A stretch of 64,000 nucleotides of DNA from the NCBI RefSeq assembly GCF_019175385.1, contig NC_083339.1:48222074-48286073 (forward strand), written 5' to 3'. Below the pieces are notes generated by a model. It ran no database searches. It was not told where the DNA came from and worked only from the letters and a program-made list of their open reading frames with translations. Made by a program: the position numbers and the translations under genes. This DNA is from Lycium barbarum. Taxonomy: Eukaryota; Streptophyta; Magnoliopsida; Solanales; Solanaceae. How positions within the stretch are numbered: position 1 is the first letter of the stretch; each line of letters starts with the position of its first letter. This document shows positions 47,001 to 59,213 of the stretch, piece after piece.

Positions 47001-47896
47001 GATGAGAGCTTCGAAGCATATTTCTCTATATGGTTCAAGGAATATGTAAGTTTCATCAATCATTAATTTTTATACAAGATGTTATTAAATTCTCGAAATT
47101 TAACTAAGTCTTACATTTTTCCAAATAGGTCCGCTGCAACCATATTGAGAATAAATTCTAGCGTAGTCTTGCTCATGGACCACTAATAGGCACTACATGT
47201 CATTCTGTGTATTTTACTAATAGATACAAATTTCACACAGACAGTCATGGTAGCGCAAGATCAACAATGAACAGTGGAGTTTGTATCTCGGATCCAAATT
47301 TTGGTGATTACCATGGACGGATAAAAGAGATTATACAAGTGGAATTTCGTGAAGATCCTTTAAATCAAACTGTGTTATTCAACTGTGAATGGTTTGATCC
47401 AACTATGGATGTTGGTGTTAAAAAGCATAATCAGTACAAATTGGTTGATGTTAATCATCGTCGCCGATATAAAAAATATGAACCTTTTATTCTTGCGATG
47501 CAAGCAACTCAAGTGTGTTATGTGTAGTATCCTAGCAAGAAAAAGGATAAGGATGATTGGGCAGCTGTGTTGAAGGTCAAACCTCGGAATGTTGTTGAAT
47601 TACCCGATGAGGAAGTAATGGTGACAGCTCCAGATTTGAATGTTCGATTCCAAGTTGAAGAAGTTGAAGTCCACGAGATAGATATGAATGTTTCGATTGA
47701 TGAAAATATACTCTTATATGATCCAAACGGGAATGAAATTGAAATGGATGAACCCATCGATGATAGGTTATTGCCAGAGCATCATGGAATCCAAGATGAA
47801 TCTATAGAAGAAGAGTATGAAACTGAAGAAGAGTATGAAACAGAGAAAACTATGGAGGATAAGGAAGAGTTCAAAGAAGGAATAGATAGTGACTAA
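44100..47896 (+). pseudogene. CACTA TNP2-type transposase
   Basis: Catalytic transposase of the CACTA superfamily. ATG 44100 follows an acceptor-like ATTAATAG. Domains in order: transposase-associated zinc-binding domain (residues about 5-75, with CPCKKCHN), Transposase_21/TNP2 core (about 44700-46450, including GWSTAGKLACPYCMEET), DUF4218 (46540-46860) and DUF4216 (47270-47530), ending in an acidic Glu-rich tail. Introns inferred at 46453-46539 (restoring ERYLGT) and 47046-47128. Lesions: TAA at 45528 in an otherwise open frame, a frameshift near 46345, a 1-base insertion near 46433, TAG at 47159 and TAG at 47525. Inactive as it stands. Confidence 0.93.
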
Positions 47897-50800
47897 TGCT
47901 TAGTAACATGTGTTGTTGTATCTTTATTGTATTTTGCTTAAGATTTGGGTGTAAAAGTTTCTGATGGATGGTTGAGTGTTTTGATTTGCACCACAGTTTT
48001 TATTTATTGTTTTCTTTAACCTATTTTACCACTTTCATCATTACTTACTGAATCTTGTAGTGTACTATGCGACTATGTTGTTTGATACATGCCTTCTTAT
48101 TTATTGGCTACTTATTTGGGGTTACGTGCTTAAGTTCGTAGCCAAAATACTTGCTTGGGATAAAGTAACATGTAACTAAAACCATTAAATCCTCTATTAG
48201 ACTTTTATACTCCATTATATTTTTAGCTCACCTTTGATAGAATCCTCCTGATTTTATTTATATTACAGATACGTAGTGGACAGCTGGTCAGAATTCATTG
48301 ACGTGCTACTCATTGAAGGTTCTGCATTTTAGCTGCTGTTGTTGAGGTATTGTTGCCTGCTATTGAAGTTCTTCTCACTTAAGTTTATTCATCTCCTCTC
48401 TCTCTGTACAGTAACTTGACTATTGATTTGTATAAAATGATAAATAGCAGTCGTTGATGACAAAGAACTGCTACATTTTTTCTACAAATGATGAGCTAGA
48501 ATGGCCAAAATTGAATTTGATGAAAACTACTGCTTGTGTTGTCATGTATTCTGCATTTTCTGAAATTCTGCAAACTGTTAACTGATCAAGTGTGTCATAC
48601 CATGTATAATTTTCCCTTTTATTGGAATTCAATAATGTTTCTTGTAATTACTAATATATAGAAGAGGCTTGGAAGCAGCTGGCTGTTGTCTTGCCGGCTT
48701 GCTGATTGGGAGAGTAGTTGCATTGGTTATGGTCCTAAAGTTCTTTAGTAGGAGCTAATTGCAGAGGCTATAAGATTACCAAGGTTCAAAGCATATTACC
48801 AAATCTGTTGTCAAATGAAAGCATATGTTGCCTTTCTTCCAAATTTCTTTGTTTGATTAAACTGTCGCAGAAAGTACTTGAGTGAAATATGATGACCCGT
48901 CACATTATCATGCCTCCTAGATGCCCTTTAGTTCTTGAAGGTTGCACTCTATAATACATTAGTATAAGATCTTGTGTGATTATATAACTAGTTTCTGAAA
49001 TGAAAAGTTTCTCCAGAAATAATTTAGTGAATTGATTATAAGATATATATGGAAGAAGAAGAAGCGGGAGTGGGATAACTTCAGCTGAATCATTAGTTTG
49101 TATGCCAGTTGTGAAAACTATAAAAAATGCTTTAGGTTGTTGCTCTAGTAGACATGCTGCTACTATTTTTTTTTTGTTTTATTTTAATAATGGTAGTGAC
49201 TGGCAAGCTTGTCCACACTTTGACTTTTCAATGTTACCTCCGACCAGCACATCTACTGAGTCGCTATCAACGAAGACTTAGGCAGAGGAGATACATCTAG
49301 AGTTAAATAAACAACTGTCAATATTTGGAAAGTCTAAGTATTGTACGATTTTCAGCATGTCTCCTGAAAGTTTATTTTTTCTTTATCTTGGGAGTCTGCC
49401 TGTTTGGAGTCTTATTGTTTAAACTGGTTTTGTGTAAAGAGGTAGGACTGACAAATGTATTGGTGCTAGTCTGAGTCCACATCATAAGAAACTAGCTGCC
49501 AACTTTTTTGCTTCCCATTTGCTCCTGTTTGTGATCATGTGTCTTTCATCCACCTTTCCTTAGCTTGTTCATCCATGGTTGGTATCTCAGAATCTGCCCC
49601 TTTGATTTGTTGATTGTAGCCTGTTTCCTGTGTAATGATTGAATCGTCTTATTTACCAAAACCATGACCATGCCATAAAATTATCCCTTGCTTTTCCTTT
49701 TGTTCCTTGAGAAAAGATTCTGATTAGACTAAGCATTTGAAAGGTCATTACCAAGGGCCAAAATTGTTTTAAGGTTGTTTTGGCTAAGTGCCCATACAAC
49801 TTGCCTATTTGAAATCTCTTTTCTTTAACAAAGGTCTTCAGATTTCATTCATTTGTTAACAGTAATCCTGATCAGTTAACATGTCTATTACATGCTTGGG
49901 TGATAAAAGAGAGGTAAGTTTTAAAAACTACCAAGTTTAGATGTATGTTCTAAGTCATAAACTCTATCAAGCCTTCCTTTACCTGAAATAAGTAATACGG
50001 TCTAAAGTCCTGATTGCTTATGATGTCTTTCCCAGGCCTTTTGCACCTTTTGATCTGGGGTCCTAGTTATTTGCCTAGGTGGTTGGTGTCACTCCTTGCT
50101 TATCTTGGGTATCAGGCCCCTATGAGAATGCCCTGTCTGCTTTGTTACTTATTTGGTTATGTGTGCCCTTAGGGTTAGCTTGGATAAGACTTATGTCATT
50201 ATTTGAATCTATGATTATGATCTGTTTTCATTCTATAAGAGAATATGTAGGAAATGCCACTTCCAGCTAATACAAGAACAATTCAAGAATAACTGCAGTT
50301 AAGTAAAATCACCTGCAGAGTTGCAACTGCAAAGGCATCCAAAAACACTTGATGGGCCAATACAAACAAGATTTTGGTTCTTTCCCTATTCTTTTCCCTT
50401 GTTACAGCAGATGATGGATAATTTGAACAGCTTGTAATATCAACATATGAAACTTCGTTCAGTAGCTACACTTAATCTTGTTTATCCAACACTAAAGCAT
50501 GACTAGTTCTGTGTGACAGTCCTCATCTCTATGTTGTATGCAAGCTGGAAATACATATGAATTGTACTTGTATTTACATTTTGATCAGTACATATCTAAT
50601 AATAAAGATGTCGAATTCATCAGAATTGACTCTTTAGGTTTGTATCAAAGGTTGTTCTCTATGCTCTCATCCTCTAATGTGTTTGTGGTCCCATCAAAGA
50701 CAATTTTATCTGTATCATCCATCCCAGCAGGAAAAAATATCCAAATACTATGCTAGTCTTAATTTACTCATGAATGTTGGAGGAGGTTTTTGATTTTCTT

Positions 50801-51080
50801 ATTCTGGTCCATTGTCACCTGTTCTAGCTTACTTTATAGGAATAGGTAGATTACCTATTATTTCCAAGTCTACTTTAATAGGTTGACGTTGTTGATTTTA
50901 GTTCTTACCTTGGATCTAGTTAGTTGGTTAAATGTTCAACAGGTCTATTTCCTTTCCTTCTTTGATGATATATAATTCTGGAGACAGTTGGTTTCACCCC
51001 TAACAAACCATGTACAACCAGTTTGACATTGTTTCATGGGTTTGATTCCAACTATAAGTTATTCGTATGTTTCATGGGTT
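47897..51080. other. Non-coding spacer or long intron in the CACTA element
   Basis: 3.2 kb, T-rich, between the transposase stop and the second gene. No frame with recognisable similarity is seen. In En/Spm elements one pre-mRNA can span both genes, so part of this may be intron. No tandem repeat beyond short T runs (near 49166). Confidence 0.6.
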
Positions 51081-51376
51081 TAAAAAGCTCTTTACTAGCA
51101 GCCTGCTTGCATTTTACTGGTTACCTTTTTACTAATGGTTGCTTTAATTTTCTCATGTCCACATTTTTTTGTAGATATGGCTCGAGGCAGAGGTCGAGGT
51201 AGCGGAGGTCGTGTAGGAAAGTCCTGATTAAGATGTGATTCTACTAGTCGTGCAAACATGCCTACCATTCCCATTCCCACCACAGTTAGTCCTCAACAAG
51301 GTGGTACGAGTTTCATAGGTGGGCCAGATCCTATAAACCAAGTTCAAACTTTAGGTTCGCCACCGATTCAAGCCTC
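51081..51376 (+). pseudogene. Duplicated first coding exon of the Transposase_24-type gene, copy 1
   Basis: About 296 bp, including the acceptor TTTTTTTGTAG and an exon starting ATGGCTCGAGGC (51178), repeated at 52718-53016. It encodes an RG-rich start, MARGRGRGSGGRVGKS, then a TGA at 51226. This copy keeps the start codon but has the stop. Confidence 0.82.
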
Positions 51377-52717
51377 AAGTCTGTTTATTGATCCTAGACT
51401 TAGGTCTGTTTATTGATCCTCGTGATTTTTTCTTTCTTTTGGCTGTGGTGACAAAAGTGTTCCTGCAAGATGGGTGGGGAAGGGGTAGTTTTTCTAGTTA
51501 ATTTTTTTTTAATAAAGTCCACTAGGTTTGTAGTGTTCCATGTGCTCAATGAGCTGTAGTTCCTAGCTGCTGTAAACAACAATGTTATGCTAGCATCTGA
51601 TGCATCTCTCCCTTCTGTACTGTAGCATTTTTAGGCTGCCACCTGCAGTAGTAAAACTAGAACTGCAGCTCTTCAGCAGCACTGCATATTGCTTAAAACC
51701 ATCTTGCTGCATCTGTTCCTCTTGTGTAGATTGCAGACTGCTGCACTAATTCTGCAGTCTGAGCCACCAAGTCTGCTGTTGTTTTCCACCTTGCCAAGCC
51801 CAACCTCCAGACCTGCACACCCTTTACAACCTCCAGACCTGCACACCCTTTCACAACCTCCAGACCTTGTGCTCTCCCAAAGGCCAAAGCCTCTGTTCCT
51901 TTCTCCCAATACCTTGTGCTCTCCCAACTGCATCCCATCACAGTGTGACTGCTCTTTTTCACTACTGCTGCATAGAAATATCCATGATGCTGCTTCATGT
52001 TCCTTCATGTGTTCTTGTTGGCCTTTCTTGCTCCAAACCAGCTTGTTCCCAATTGTCCCTATGAGTTCCCTTGAAGCCATATTTGCACCATCTCATTTCC
52101 CATGCTTGGATCAGTGATACAAAGAGTTGAGCATGATGGTGTACTATCACTAAACACACCAGGTCTGAGCCACATTTGCACCTCAGCATGTCTGCTTAGC
52201 CTCCTAGTGTACTTGATCAATACATCTGAATTGCTCCAGGATTCTTCAAATTACACCAGGTCATGTCCAAACTGTGAAACATCATCATGAGTTGGCATTA
52301 GTGAGCCAACTCAATTTTGAAAGACTGAATTCCCCCTGGTTATAAACAGCAGTGTTGATACTGTGTAATCTAACCAGCTTCATGATCATCCTGGCCACCT
52401 TAATTTGTTCATGCTAACCAAAACTTCAACCTTCTCTGCTGCTTTTTGTGTGTGTGTGTGTGTGTGTGTGTCTGTGTTCCCCTCCTGGTGCATAAGGTTC
52501 TTCTACCCAAGAACAGTGCATGCTTTGTGCAAAGTTTTCTGAAAACAGTCCTTGGGCTTAGGCTTTTTTTTTCTCTGTGTGTGTTCCCCTCCTGGTGCAC
52601 ACCAGCAGCAACAAATGCTGCATTTGGCATAGCATTATTGTTTTCTATTGAGCTTTTTTTCTTTCCCATAATCCCTATTACTTATAGTCATATTTGTAGA
52701 CTTGCAAACAGCTTGTA
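51377..52717. other. Spacer between duplicated exons
   Basis: 1.34 kb without a supported gene. Holds a 27-bp tandem repeat (CAACCTCCAGACCTGCACAC units, 51801-51866), a (TG)n run (52447-52470) and a repeated TGTGTTCCCCTCCTGGTGCA (52473 and 52580). Open frames here are low-complexity, Pro/Ser/Leu-rich and not convincing. Confidence 0.6.
52447..52470. repeat. (TG)n microsatellite
   Basis: Twelve TG units after a T run. Confidence 0.95.
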
Positions 52718-53016
52718 TAAAAACCTCTTTACGAGCAGCCTACTTGCATTTTACTGGTTACTTTTTTTTACTGATGGTTGCTTTAATTTCCTCACGTCCA
52801 CATTTTTTTGTAGATATCGCTCGAGGAAAAGGTCGAGGTAGCGAAGGTCGTGTAGGAAAGTCCTCACTTAGGGGTGATTTTGCTCGTCATGCAAACATGC
52901 CTAACATTCCAATTCCCACCACAGTTAGTCCTCAACAAGGTGGTACGAGTTCCATAGGTGGGCCAGATCCTATAAACCATGTTCAAACTTTAGGTACGCC
53001 ACCGGTTCAAGCGTCA
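52718..53016 (+). repeat. Duplicated first coding exon, copy 2
   Basis: Second copy of 51081-51376, joined to the rest of the gene. The start codon is ATC, while the reading frame is open. Together the two copies hold complementary lesions. Confidence 0.8.
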
Positions 53017-55570
53017 GATCACGGTAGTAACCCAACCATCCCTGAATTATCTCCCATTGCACCTGATCTAAGCAGCCCAATAGATGAGGGTACATCAAAC
53101 CAGAGCAACACTATCAGCGAAGAAGAGTCCAGTAGTCGTCGTAGGCAGCGGACACTTAGACTTGTTACTCTTACTCCTGCAGGGTTAGTCCATGCTTGTA
53201 TTTTTTTTTATATATAATTTGTGGTAGGCCTTGAAATAATATTTTCAAATTTATGCAGGTTGGAACCTTCTAAAGAATGCTCTAATACCATATCTGCATC
53301 TTTCAAAAATCAACTTGATCCCAATGGAATCAATTGGAAAGGTGTCTCAGAAGATACTAGAGATTTTTATTTTGGGGAATTCAAGGTATAACTTTCATCA
53401 TAATTCGTTTTATAAGTGTATTAGCTTTTATAGTTATGATACTAATAATATTAGTTTACAAACTGTTTTCAGAAGACATACCATTGGGACTCTTCGATTC
53501 CTGAGAGTGTAATCAGAAAACATTGGAATACTAAGGCAGCAACAAAGTATAGGAATTTCATTAGCAAAATTAAACAAAAAAGGATTAAGCCGGATTATGT
53601 GTCTGATAATGTGTGGGAACGTTGGTTGCAACTTTGGGCGGATCCTAAGTGTGTTGAAAAGTCAGAAATAAATGCAAAGAATCGTTGTGGAGGGAAAGAA
53701 GTGGCTGCCGGGACTCACACAGGTGGCTCTATCTGCATTGGGGAGTATCGCAAGAGACTTGTATGTATATATTTTATCATACACTCTTAAATTTTTTATA
53801 TTTACTACTTGAAAAATACTACTTGAAAATTGGGTTTTCAAGGTGTTTTTTGCAGGTTTTGATTCTGGTATTGTTCTTGAAAAATACTGCTATTGTTCTT
53901 GAGAAATACTGCTATTGTTCTTGGTGTAATTTTCTGAAATGAGTAACTTTTGCATAGGCTGTTGCAAAGGGTCGAGATCCAACACCTACATTTGCACGTC
54001 CATACACATGATCATGATGGAGAATCTTTTGTTGATGAGCGTGCCCGAGCTGTCCATGTAAGTTCAAAATTTTATAATTTCAGAATTAATTTAATTCATC
54101 TAAGGCAGACTCATCATCTTCGGACAACATCCAAGGCTGCTTAGGACCCTGGAGGAATGTAAACAAGCAAAACAAAAAGATGACCATAACATGAATGCAA
54201 ACATTCTAATTCAAAGAATTGACAGGAAAAGAAAAAATTGATCCACGGTTATTAACTTATCACCTTACCAATAAAAAAATCAACCATAAGTTTTATTATG
54301 AATACAAAAATGGACGAAGGACAGAAGACAGTTGATCATGAACTATTTCCGATCATTATACTAAAGTAAAATCACTTTTTAAGGGCACTATGTTATAAAT
54401 TTCTAGCATGTTATTTCTCCAATAATGCGTAAACTGGTATTTGGCATCTCCACTTAAGCTTGTAGCAACTGTTTTCGACATGATATGTTTTCAACCTGCT
54501 TTTTAACCATTTCATGAACTTTGCACCTTTCTGACAAAGCAACTCAGTACTAATGCTTGCTAGCACTTAATTAAAGAGCTTTCTCCTTTCAACATGACGT
54601 ATCTCTAATACTGAGACGCTCTTCTACGATCCACGTTCTAATTATTTCTTGACCACAGGTACCAATTTATTATTTAATTTACTTAATAAATTTTGCTGCG
54701 GTTGCTTAAGTAAGTCCTAAGCAGGGTCCTAAGCAGCCTTGGATGCTGTCAGAAGATGATGAGTCTGCCTTAGATGATGTTGGTCAATTTAATTTTGCTT
54801 GATATAAACAGTCTACTAGACAGGAAGAACTGAAAAGTAGTATCAGTAATGACTTAAATCAGTAGGAAATGGCCTGAAATTGTCCTTTTATTTGTTGTTT
54901 AGGAACTCTAATTGTCTTTGTTTTCATGTTCTGTTACTTGACTATGAGACTTCATTTTTGTTGTATGAAACTCTTTTTTGCTGGTCACCATGAGACTTCA
55001 ATTCCAACGAAAAATGGATAAATATATCTGCTCCCTTATCTTTGGAATTCATTTCTCTTTTTATTTGGTAAAATTGAATGGTTAGTATTCTTGATGTTTT
55101 AATTTCACCACTTATTACAGGAAATATATCAAGAAATATTACGGGAAAAATCACAGTCTTAGTCTGATATTGATCAATGTGAAGCATATTACGAAGCTGC
55201 TGGGGGAACAAGGAAGAGAAGAATATATGGTCTTGGATCTCAAGCACAAAGTTATTATGGGCCGAATCTTTGCGTCAATTATGGTTTTAATGCTTCAGCA
55301 TCAGCATCACATTCAACTTCTCAATCAGCACCGACAGAAAATATGGAGGAGTTAGTGATGCGATTGATTCCTACACTGACTGATCGCTTGCTTCCTTTAT
55401 TTATTGAGAAGGCACGCGGAGTGATTTCTTCACCATCACATCATCCAAATACTCCTATCGACAAACCATCAGTTGTGACACCCATAGTGCCTCCTCCTAC
55501 TACTGCTAACGTTGACGATGTTGATCCTTTAGTTTCTGATGATGATCGTAGTCCTTCACCCATGCATTAG
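52814..55570 (+). pseudogene. CACTA Transposase_24-type (TNPA-like) gene
   Basis: Accessory DNA-binding protein of Ptta/En/Spm elements. Predicted exons: 52814-53183 (ATC where the ATG should be; RG-rich start then Ser/Pro linker), 53259-53385 (LDPNGINWKGV...DFYFGEFK), 53473-53760 (core, with IRKHWNTKAATKYRNF, VWERWLQLW and NRCGGKE; GGSI near the end), 53958-54057 (FVDERARAVH, with a frameshift before it) and 55121-55570 (EAYYEAAGG... and a Pro-rich tail). All introns have GT-AG ends. Lesions: lost ATG, the frameshift near 53990 and TAG at 55160. The last intron (54058-55120) holds an inverted-repeat insertion. Confidence 0.85.
54096..54780. mobile_element. Inverted-repeat-flanked insertion (MITE-like) in a CACTA intron
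   Basis: Imperfect inverted repeats of about 55 bp: left from CATCTAAGGCAGACTCATC (54097), right ending GATGAGTCTGCCTTAGATG (about 54777). AATTTAATT lies next to both sides (before 54097 and near 54785), so a 9-bp target duplication of Mutator type is possible, though about 9 extra bases sit on the right. The 570-bp core is AT-rich with no gene. Confidence 0.55.
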
Positions 55571-55829
55571 TTTTTTATGTTTTCTGCTTTTTGCTGGAAA
55601 GAAAAAAATTATGCAATAACAATACTTGATGGATGTGTGGGTTCTTTTGGTAGTTAATAGCTTGGTGTTGTCGGTGTTTTGGACTAAACGATTAGGATTC
55701 CGCTATCTATTTTGAATCTTTTTTATAAATATTATTTTATGTGAATGTCAGTTATTTTTAAGGGTATTTATTAATTTGTATTTAGTATGTTACAACATGT
55801 GTATTTAAAAAAAACGGAAGAAAAATATT

Positions 55830-56042
55830 TGTGACAGATTTGCGACGAATATTTGTCGTTGCTAGAGGGAAAACAGTAGGCTACAGATTTGCTACGGATT
55901 TTCGTCGCTAATAGGTTAGCAACGCGCAAAATCGTAACAGACGACATTCCGTCTCTAATCCGTCGCAACACATGTTTAGCAACAGATATATGCTGATTAG
56001 CGACGGAATACGTCCGTCACTAAACTCTATTTTTTTGTAGTG
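55830..56042. repeat. CACTA right terminal and subterminal repeats
   Basis: Copies of TTAGCGACGGA / TCCGTCGCTAA variants ending in TTTTTTTGTAGTG; mirror of the left end. Confidence 0.9.
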
Positions 56043-56045
56043 CGC

Positions 56046-57775
56046 CTTAGCGGTGTCTGCTTGGACATATAGGCGTAGTGTAATCTCATTATCATATACT
56101 TATCATAAAGCATGCATGAACTCAAAGACAATCTACAACTCTATCGGGGTGACGTAAGGTCGAGAACCCTCGATTCCATTTTGGCATAATCATAATCATC
56201 ATACCTCACCTTGAAGGAGCTAGCATCATAAGGTGGGTCTAACAACAAAGAACAATATCAAGGAATCATTAACTTCATAGGAACATTATATCATGAGCTT
56301 TGGCATCTCTAGACTTAGGATCATCATCATCATTATCTTATTCGTAACATATCTCTTATCCTTATCTTATGAGGAGCTCTTTGTCAACATTGGCTCATGG
56401 TTTTCGGAATATAATAAAGTCATAGAGAGATAGGGGAATTCATGTCATAGGAATCATGCCTTATAAAAGAAGGGACTAGCCTTAGATATCTTTTCGTCTT
56501 TCTAACTTGCCGACTATACACTTCCTTCCAAGTTCGTCACTCTACATTCAAAGGAATTAGTGCTAAGATTAGATAATCGATAACATACTTAAGCTTAAGC
56601 TAAAGTTAACGAAAATTGTGCAGCATCTCCTTTGTTTCTATAAGTTTCCCCCCATTTAATATAGCAACTTCCAAGCGTCAACAACACACCAACAATGTCA
56701 TAGTCGATAAACTTCATTAAGTTGGCCATTATTCAATTCTTACAATTTTCTCTCAAAGTCATCCATAACCATAGTGGTCACCCAACATCATATTCATTCA
56801 CATATCATGATTCTCCAACATTCATAATATTATTTATAACAAGATTATACCCATAATGTCTCAAGAGTTACGACTCATGTCAACTATTATTTAAGAACAC
56901 CATCACTTCTACATTTAAACTCTATATTCTACCTTCTTCCATAGTCCAAGTCCTTCAACCTCTCAATATTCCAAATAACATGAAATGATCATAAAACTTA
57001 CCTTTTATTTTGTAGGAATGGGTTGTGGATAGGAATACTCCACTTGAAGAAAACCCTAACTTCAACTTCCAAGAGATTCTTGACTTCAAGCAACCCTAGA
57101 GGACTCCCTTACACTTGATTTCCTTCGTTTGATGAAGTTGATATTTGATTTCCCTTGAATTCTTGTATATTAAATGTGTGGAATGTTCTAGAGAGTTGGA
57201 GAGAAGTGGAGAAGTGAGAAAATGAAAATAATGAAGTGGGAACATTTTTTTATACTTAAAAATAACTCAGCCCGTCGGGACTTATAGGACCACTTATGTG
57301 GTCCGTATAACATTATACGGTCCGTATGAGTGATCGTGCTTCACCATCAGGGAAAATATCATTTCTATTGGGTGTTATACGGACCCTTATACGGATCGTA
57401 TAAAGTTATACGAACCGTATAAGTGGTCGTATAACTCCACTTTCCTGAAATTGCTACCATCGTTTCGTTTGATCTCCAATCCTTATGGAACCTTCTTAAC
57501 ACTTATTTAACACTTCATTAGCAATCTAAGGAGTGTTATAACTCTTCTTTAAGACATCATTAAGTCGACATTAGCTCGGTACTTTACGGAACATTTCCAA
57601 AACATAACATATACTTTGCCTTTCTTAATGACCTTTCTCCTCTTACCTCAAATGCCTTTGAAATCTCAATTAGGTCCGTTAAGTAACCTTTCTTACTCGT
57701 AGAGACATCATATACTTCTCAGCCTGCGTTAGTCTATCTACCATATGACGACATGAAATTTTTCGAGCTGTAACA
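56046..57775 (-). repeat. 3' LTR of element D, proximal part
   Basis: Rest of the D LTR after the CACTA insertion. In sense (minus) it starts TGTTACAGCTCG at 57775 and contains the TATACGG repeat cluster (57281-57434), a TATA-like AGTATAAAAAAA (about 57244-57256) and a donor-like AAAAG|GTAAGT (57001-57000). Strong leader similarity to B. Confidence 0.88.
57281..57434. promoter_or_regulatory. TATACGG inverted-repeat cluster, D LTR
   Basis: Copies such as TTATACGGTCCGTAT (57313) and TTATACGGATCGTATAA (57388), plus half sites. Just upstream of the TATA-like box in the minus direction. Confidence 0.78.
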
Positions 57776-57811
57776 TTCTTCCCCCCTTTAAAAACATTCG
57801 TGCTCGAATGT
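57776..57811 (-). other. Polypurine tract and pre-tract hairpin of D
   Basis: Plus-strand TTCTTCCCCCCTTTA is the complement of the tract. Hairpin ACATTCG (57794-57800), loop TGCT, CGAATGT (57805-57811). Confidence 0.85.
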
Positions 57812-58008
57812 TAAGTTCTCGAGATTTCTACAGAAATTTTGCCAGAGTTTCCCTTGTAATATGGCGCTACCATCCTGTCACAACAGCCCGCAATAACAAT
57901 GCCTCTCAAGGCTACAACACAATGGCAAGAAAATACGGCCACACAAGACCAAAAGCGTGAAAATAAAGCATACATACCTCATAATGTCGATGTCTCATCT
58001 TGGATCTT

Positions 58009-59213
58009 TTACGGGGGTGGGAACAAGTGTGGGTACTTGAACTTCATATTTTCCTCCTCTTCCAGAGTCATTTCTTCTCGGTTATTATTTCTCCATAAGA
58101 CTTTGACTGAAGCTACTTCTCTGTTTCTAAGTCTCCGTACTTGCCCATCTAGTATGGCGATAGGCACCTCTTCATAAGCCAACTTTTCATAACTTGCACA
58201 TCTGCTACTGGCACAATTCTAGTAGGATCTCCAACACATTCTCGGAGCATTGACAAGTGAAAAACTGGATGGACTGATTCAAGTTCTGTGGGTAAGTCCA
58301 GTTCATAAGCTACTTGGCCCACCTTGCGGACAATCTTATAAGGTCCAATGTATCGAGGACTTAACTTTCTTTTCTTACCAAATCTCATCACGCCTTTCAT
58401 CAGCGATACTTTCAGGAATACCCAATCATCAGCTTGAAATTCTAAGTCTCACCGACGGTTGTCCGCATAGGATTTCTGGCGACTTTGGGCTGTCACTAAT
58501 CAATCTCGGATAATCTTGATCTTTTCCTCTGCTTGTTGAATCAATTCAGGGCCTATTAGTTGTACTTCTCCTACTTCAAACCACCCAATTGGGGATCTAC
58601 ACTTTCTTCCGTATAGAGCTTCATACGGGGCCATTTGAATACTGAAATGATAGTTGTTGTTGTATGCAAAATCAATAAGAGGTAAGTGGTCATCCCAACT
58701 ACCACTGAAATCCAGCACATATACCCGTAACATATCTTCCAAGTTCTGAATAGTGCGTTCGGCTTGCCCATCAGTTTGTGGATGAAACGTTGTGCTAAGT
58801 CTTACCTGAGTACCCAAACCTTCTTGGAAAGACTTCCAGAATTTAGCTGTAAATTGGGCTCCTCGATCTGTGATAATAGATATCGGGACTCCATGAAGTT
58901 GCACTATCTCCCTAAGATACAACATTGCATAATCTTCTGCTGAGTATCTGGTTTTGACTGGAAGAAAATGAGCTGATTTCGTGAATCTGTCCACGATCAA
59001 CCATATGGAGTCATACTTGCTTTGGGAACGAGGTAACACTACAATAAAATCCATGTTGATTACTTCCCATTTCCAGGTTGGGATTTCCATGGCTTGTAAC
59101 AATCCTCCTGGCTTTTGATGCTCGATTTTCACTTGTTGGCAATTTGGACATTGAGCTAAAAATTCTGCTATGTCTTACTTCATTCCATCCCACCAATACA
59201 TTAGCTTTAGATC
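58009..59213 (-). pseudogene. Element D integrase and chromodomain-like tail
   Basis: Minus-strand integrase. From 59213: WWDGMK then TAA, CPNCQQ, then the core with NMDF, ITDRG and QAERT (Asp, Asp and Glu present) in the long open frame 59132-58500. Stops at about 58509 and 58451 (Arg codons to TGA). Then MKGVMRFGKK and VHPVFHLSMLRECVGDP (58400-58200), a 1-base deletion near 58185, and the chromodomain-like segment (about 58150-58010, ILDGQVRRLRNREVASVKVLW...YPHLF), stop at 58011. The zinc module N-terminus is beyond solo LTR F. Confidence 0.92.

Larger units (their letters stand above)
42832..56042 (+). mobile_element. CACTA (En/Spm) DNA transposon, 13.2 kb, nested in D LTR
   Basis: Left end CACTACTAAAAAACC and right end TTTTTTTGTAGTG form the terminal inverted repeat. 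A 3-bp target duplication CGC (42829-42831 and 56043-56045) is exact. Subterminal arrays of TTAGCGACGGA in both orientations occupy 42858-43255 and 55835-56030. It encodes a TNP2-type transposase (44100-47896) and a Transposase_24-type protein (52814-55570), the two-gene plan of En/Spm. Both genes carry stops, so it cannot encode intact proteins, but its ends could still be recognised in trans. Confidence 0.96.

Noticed and set aside
47897..51080. Captured host gene inside the CACTA spacer
   Set aside because: No exon-like frame or motif was recognised; a translated search would be needed to say more.
51689..52117. 142-codon Pro/Ser/Leu-rich open frame
   Set aside because: Low complexity, driven by a 27-bp tandem repeat, no initiation or splice context, no family resemblance.
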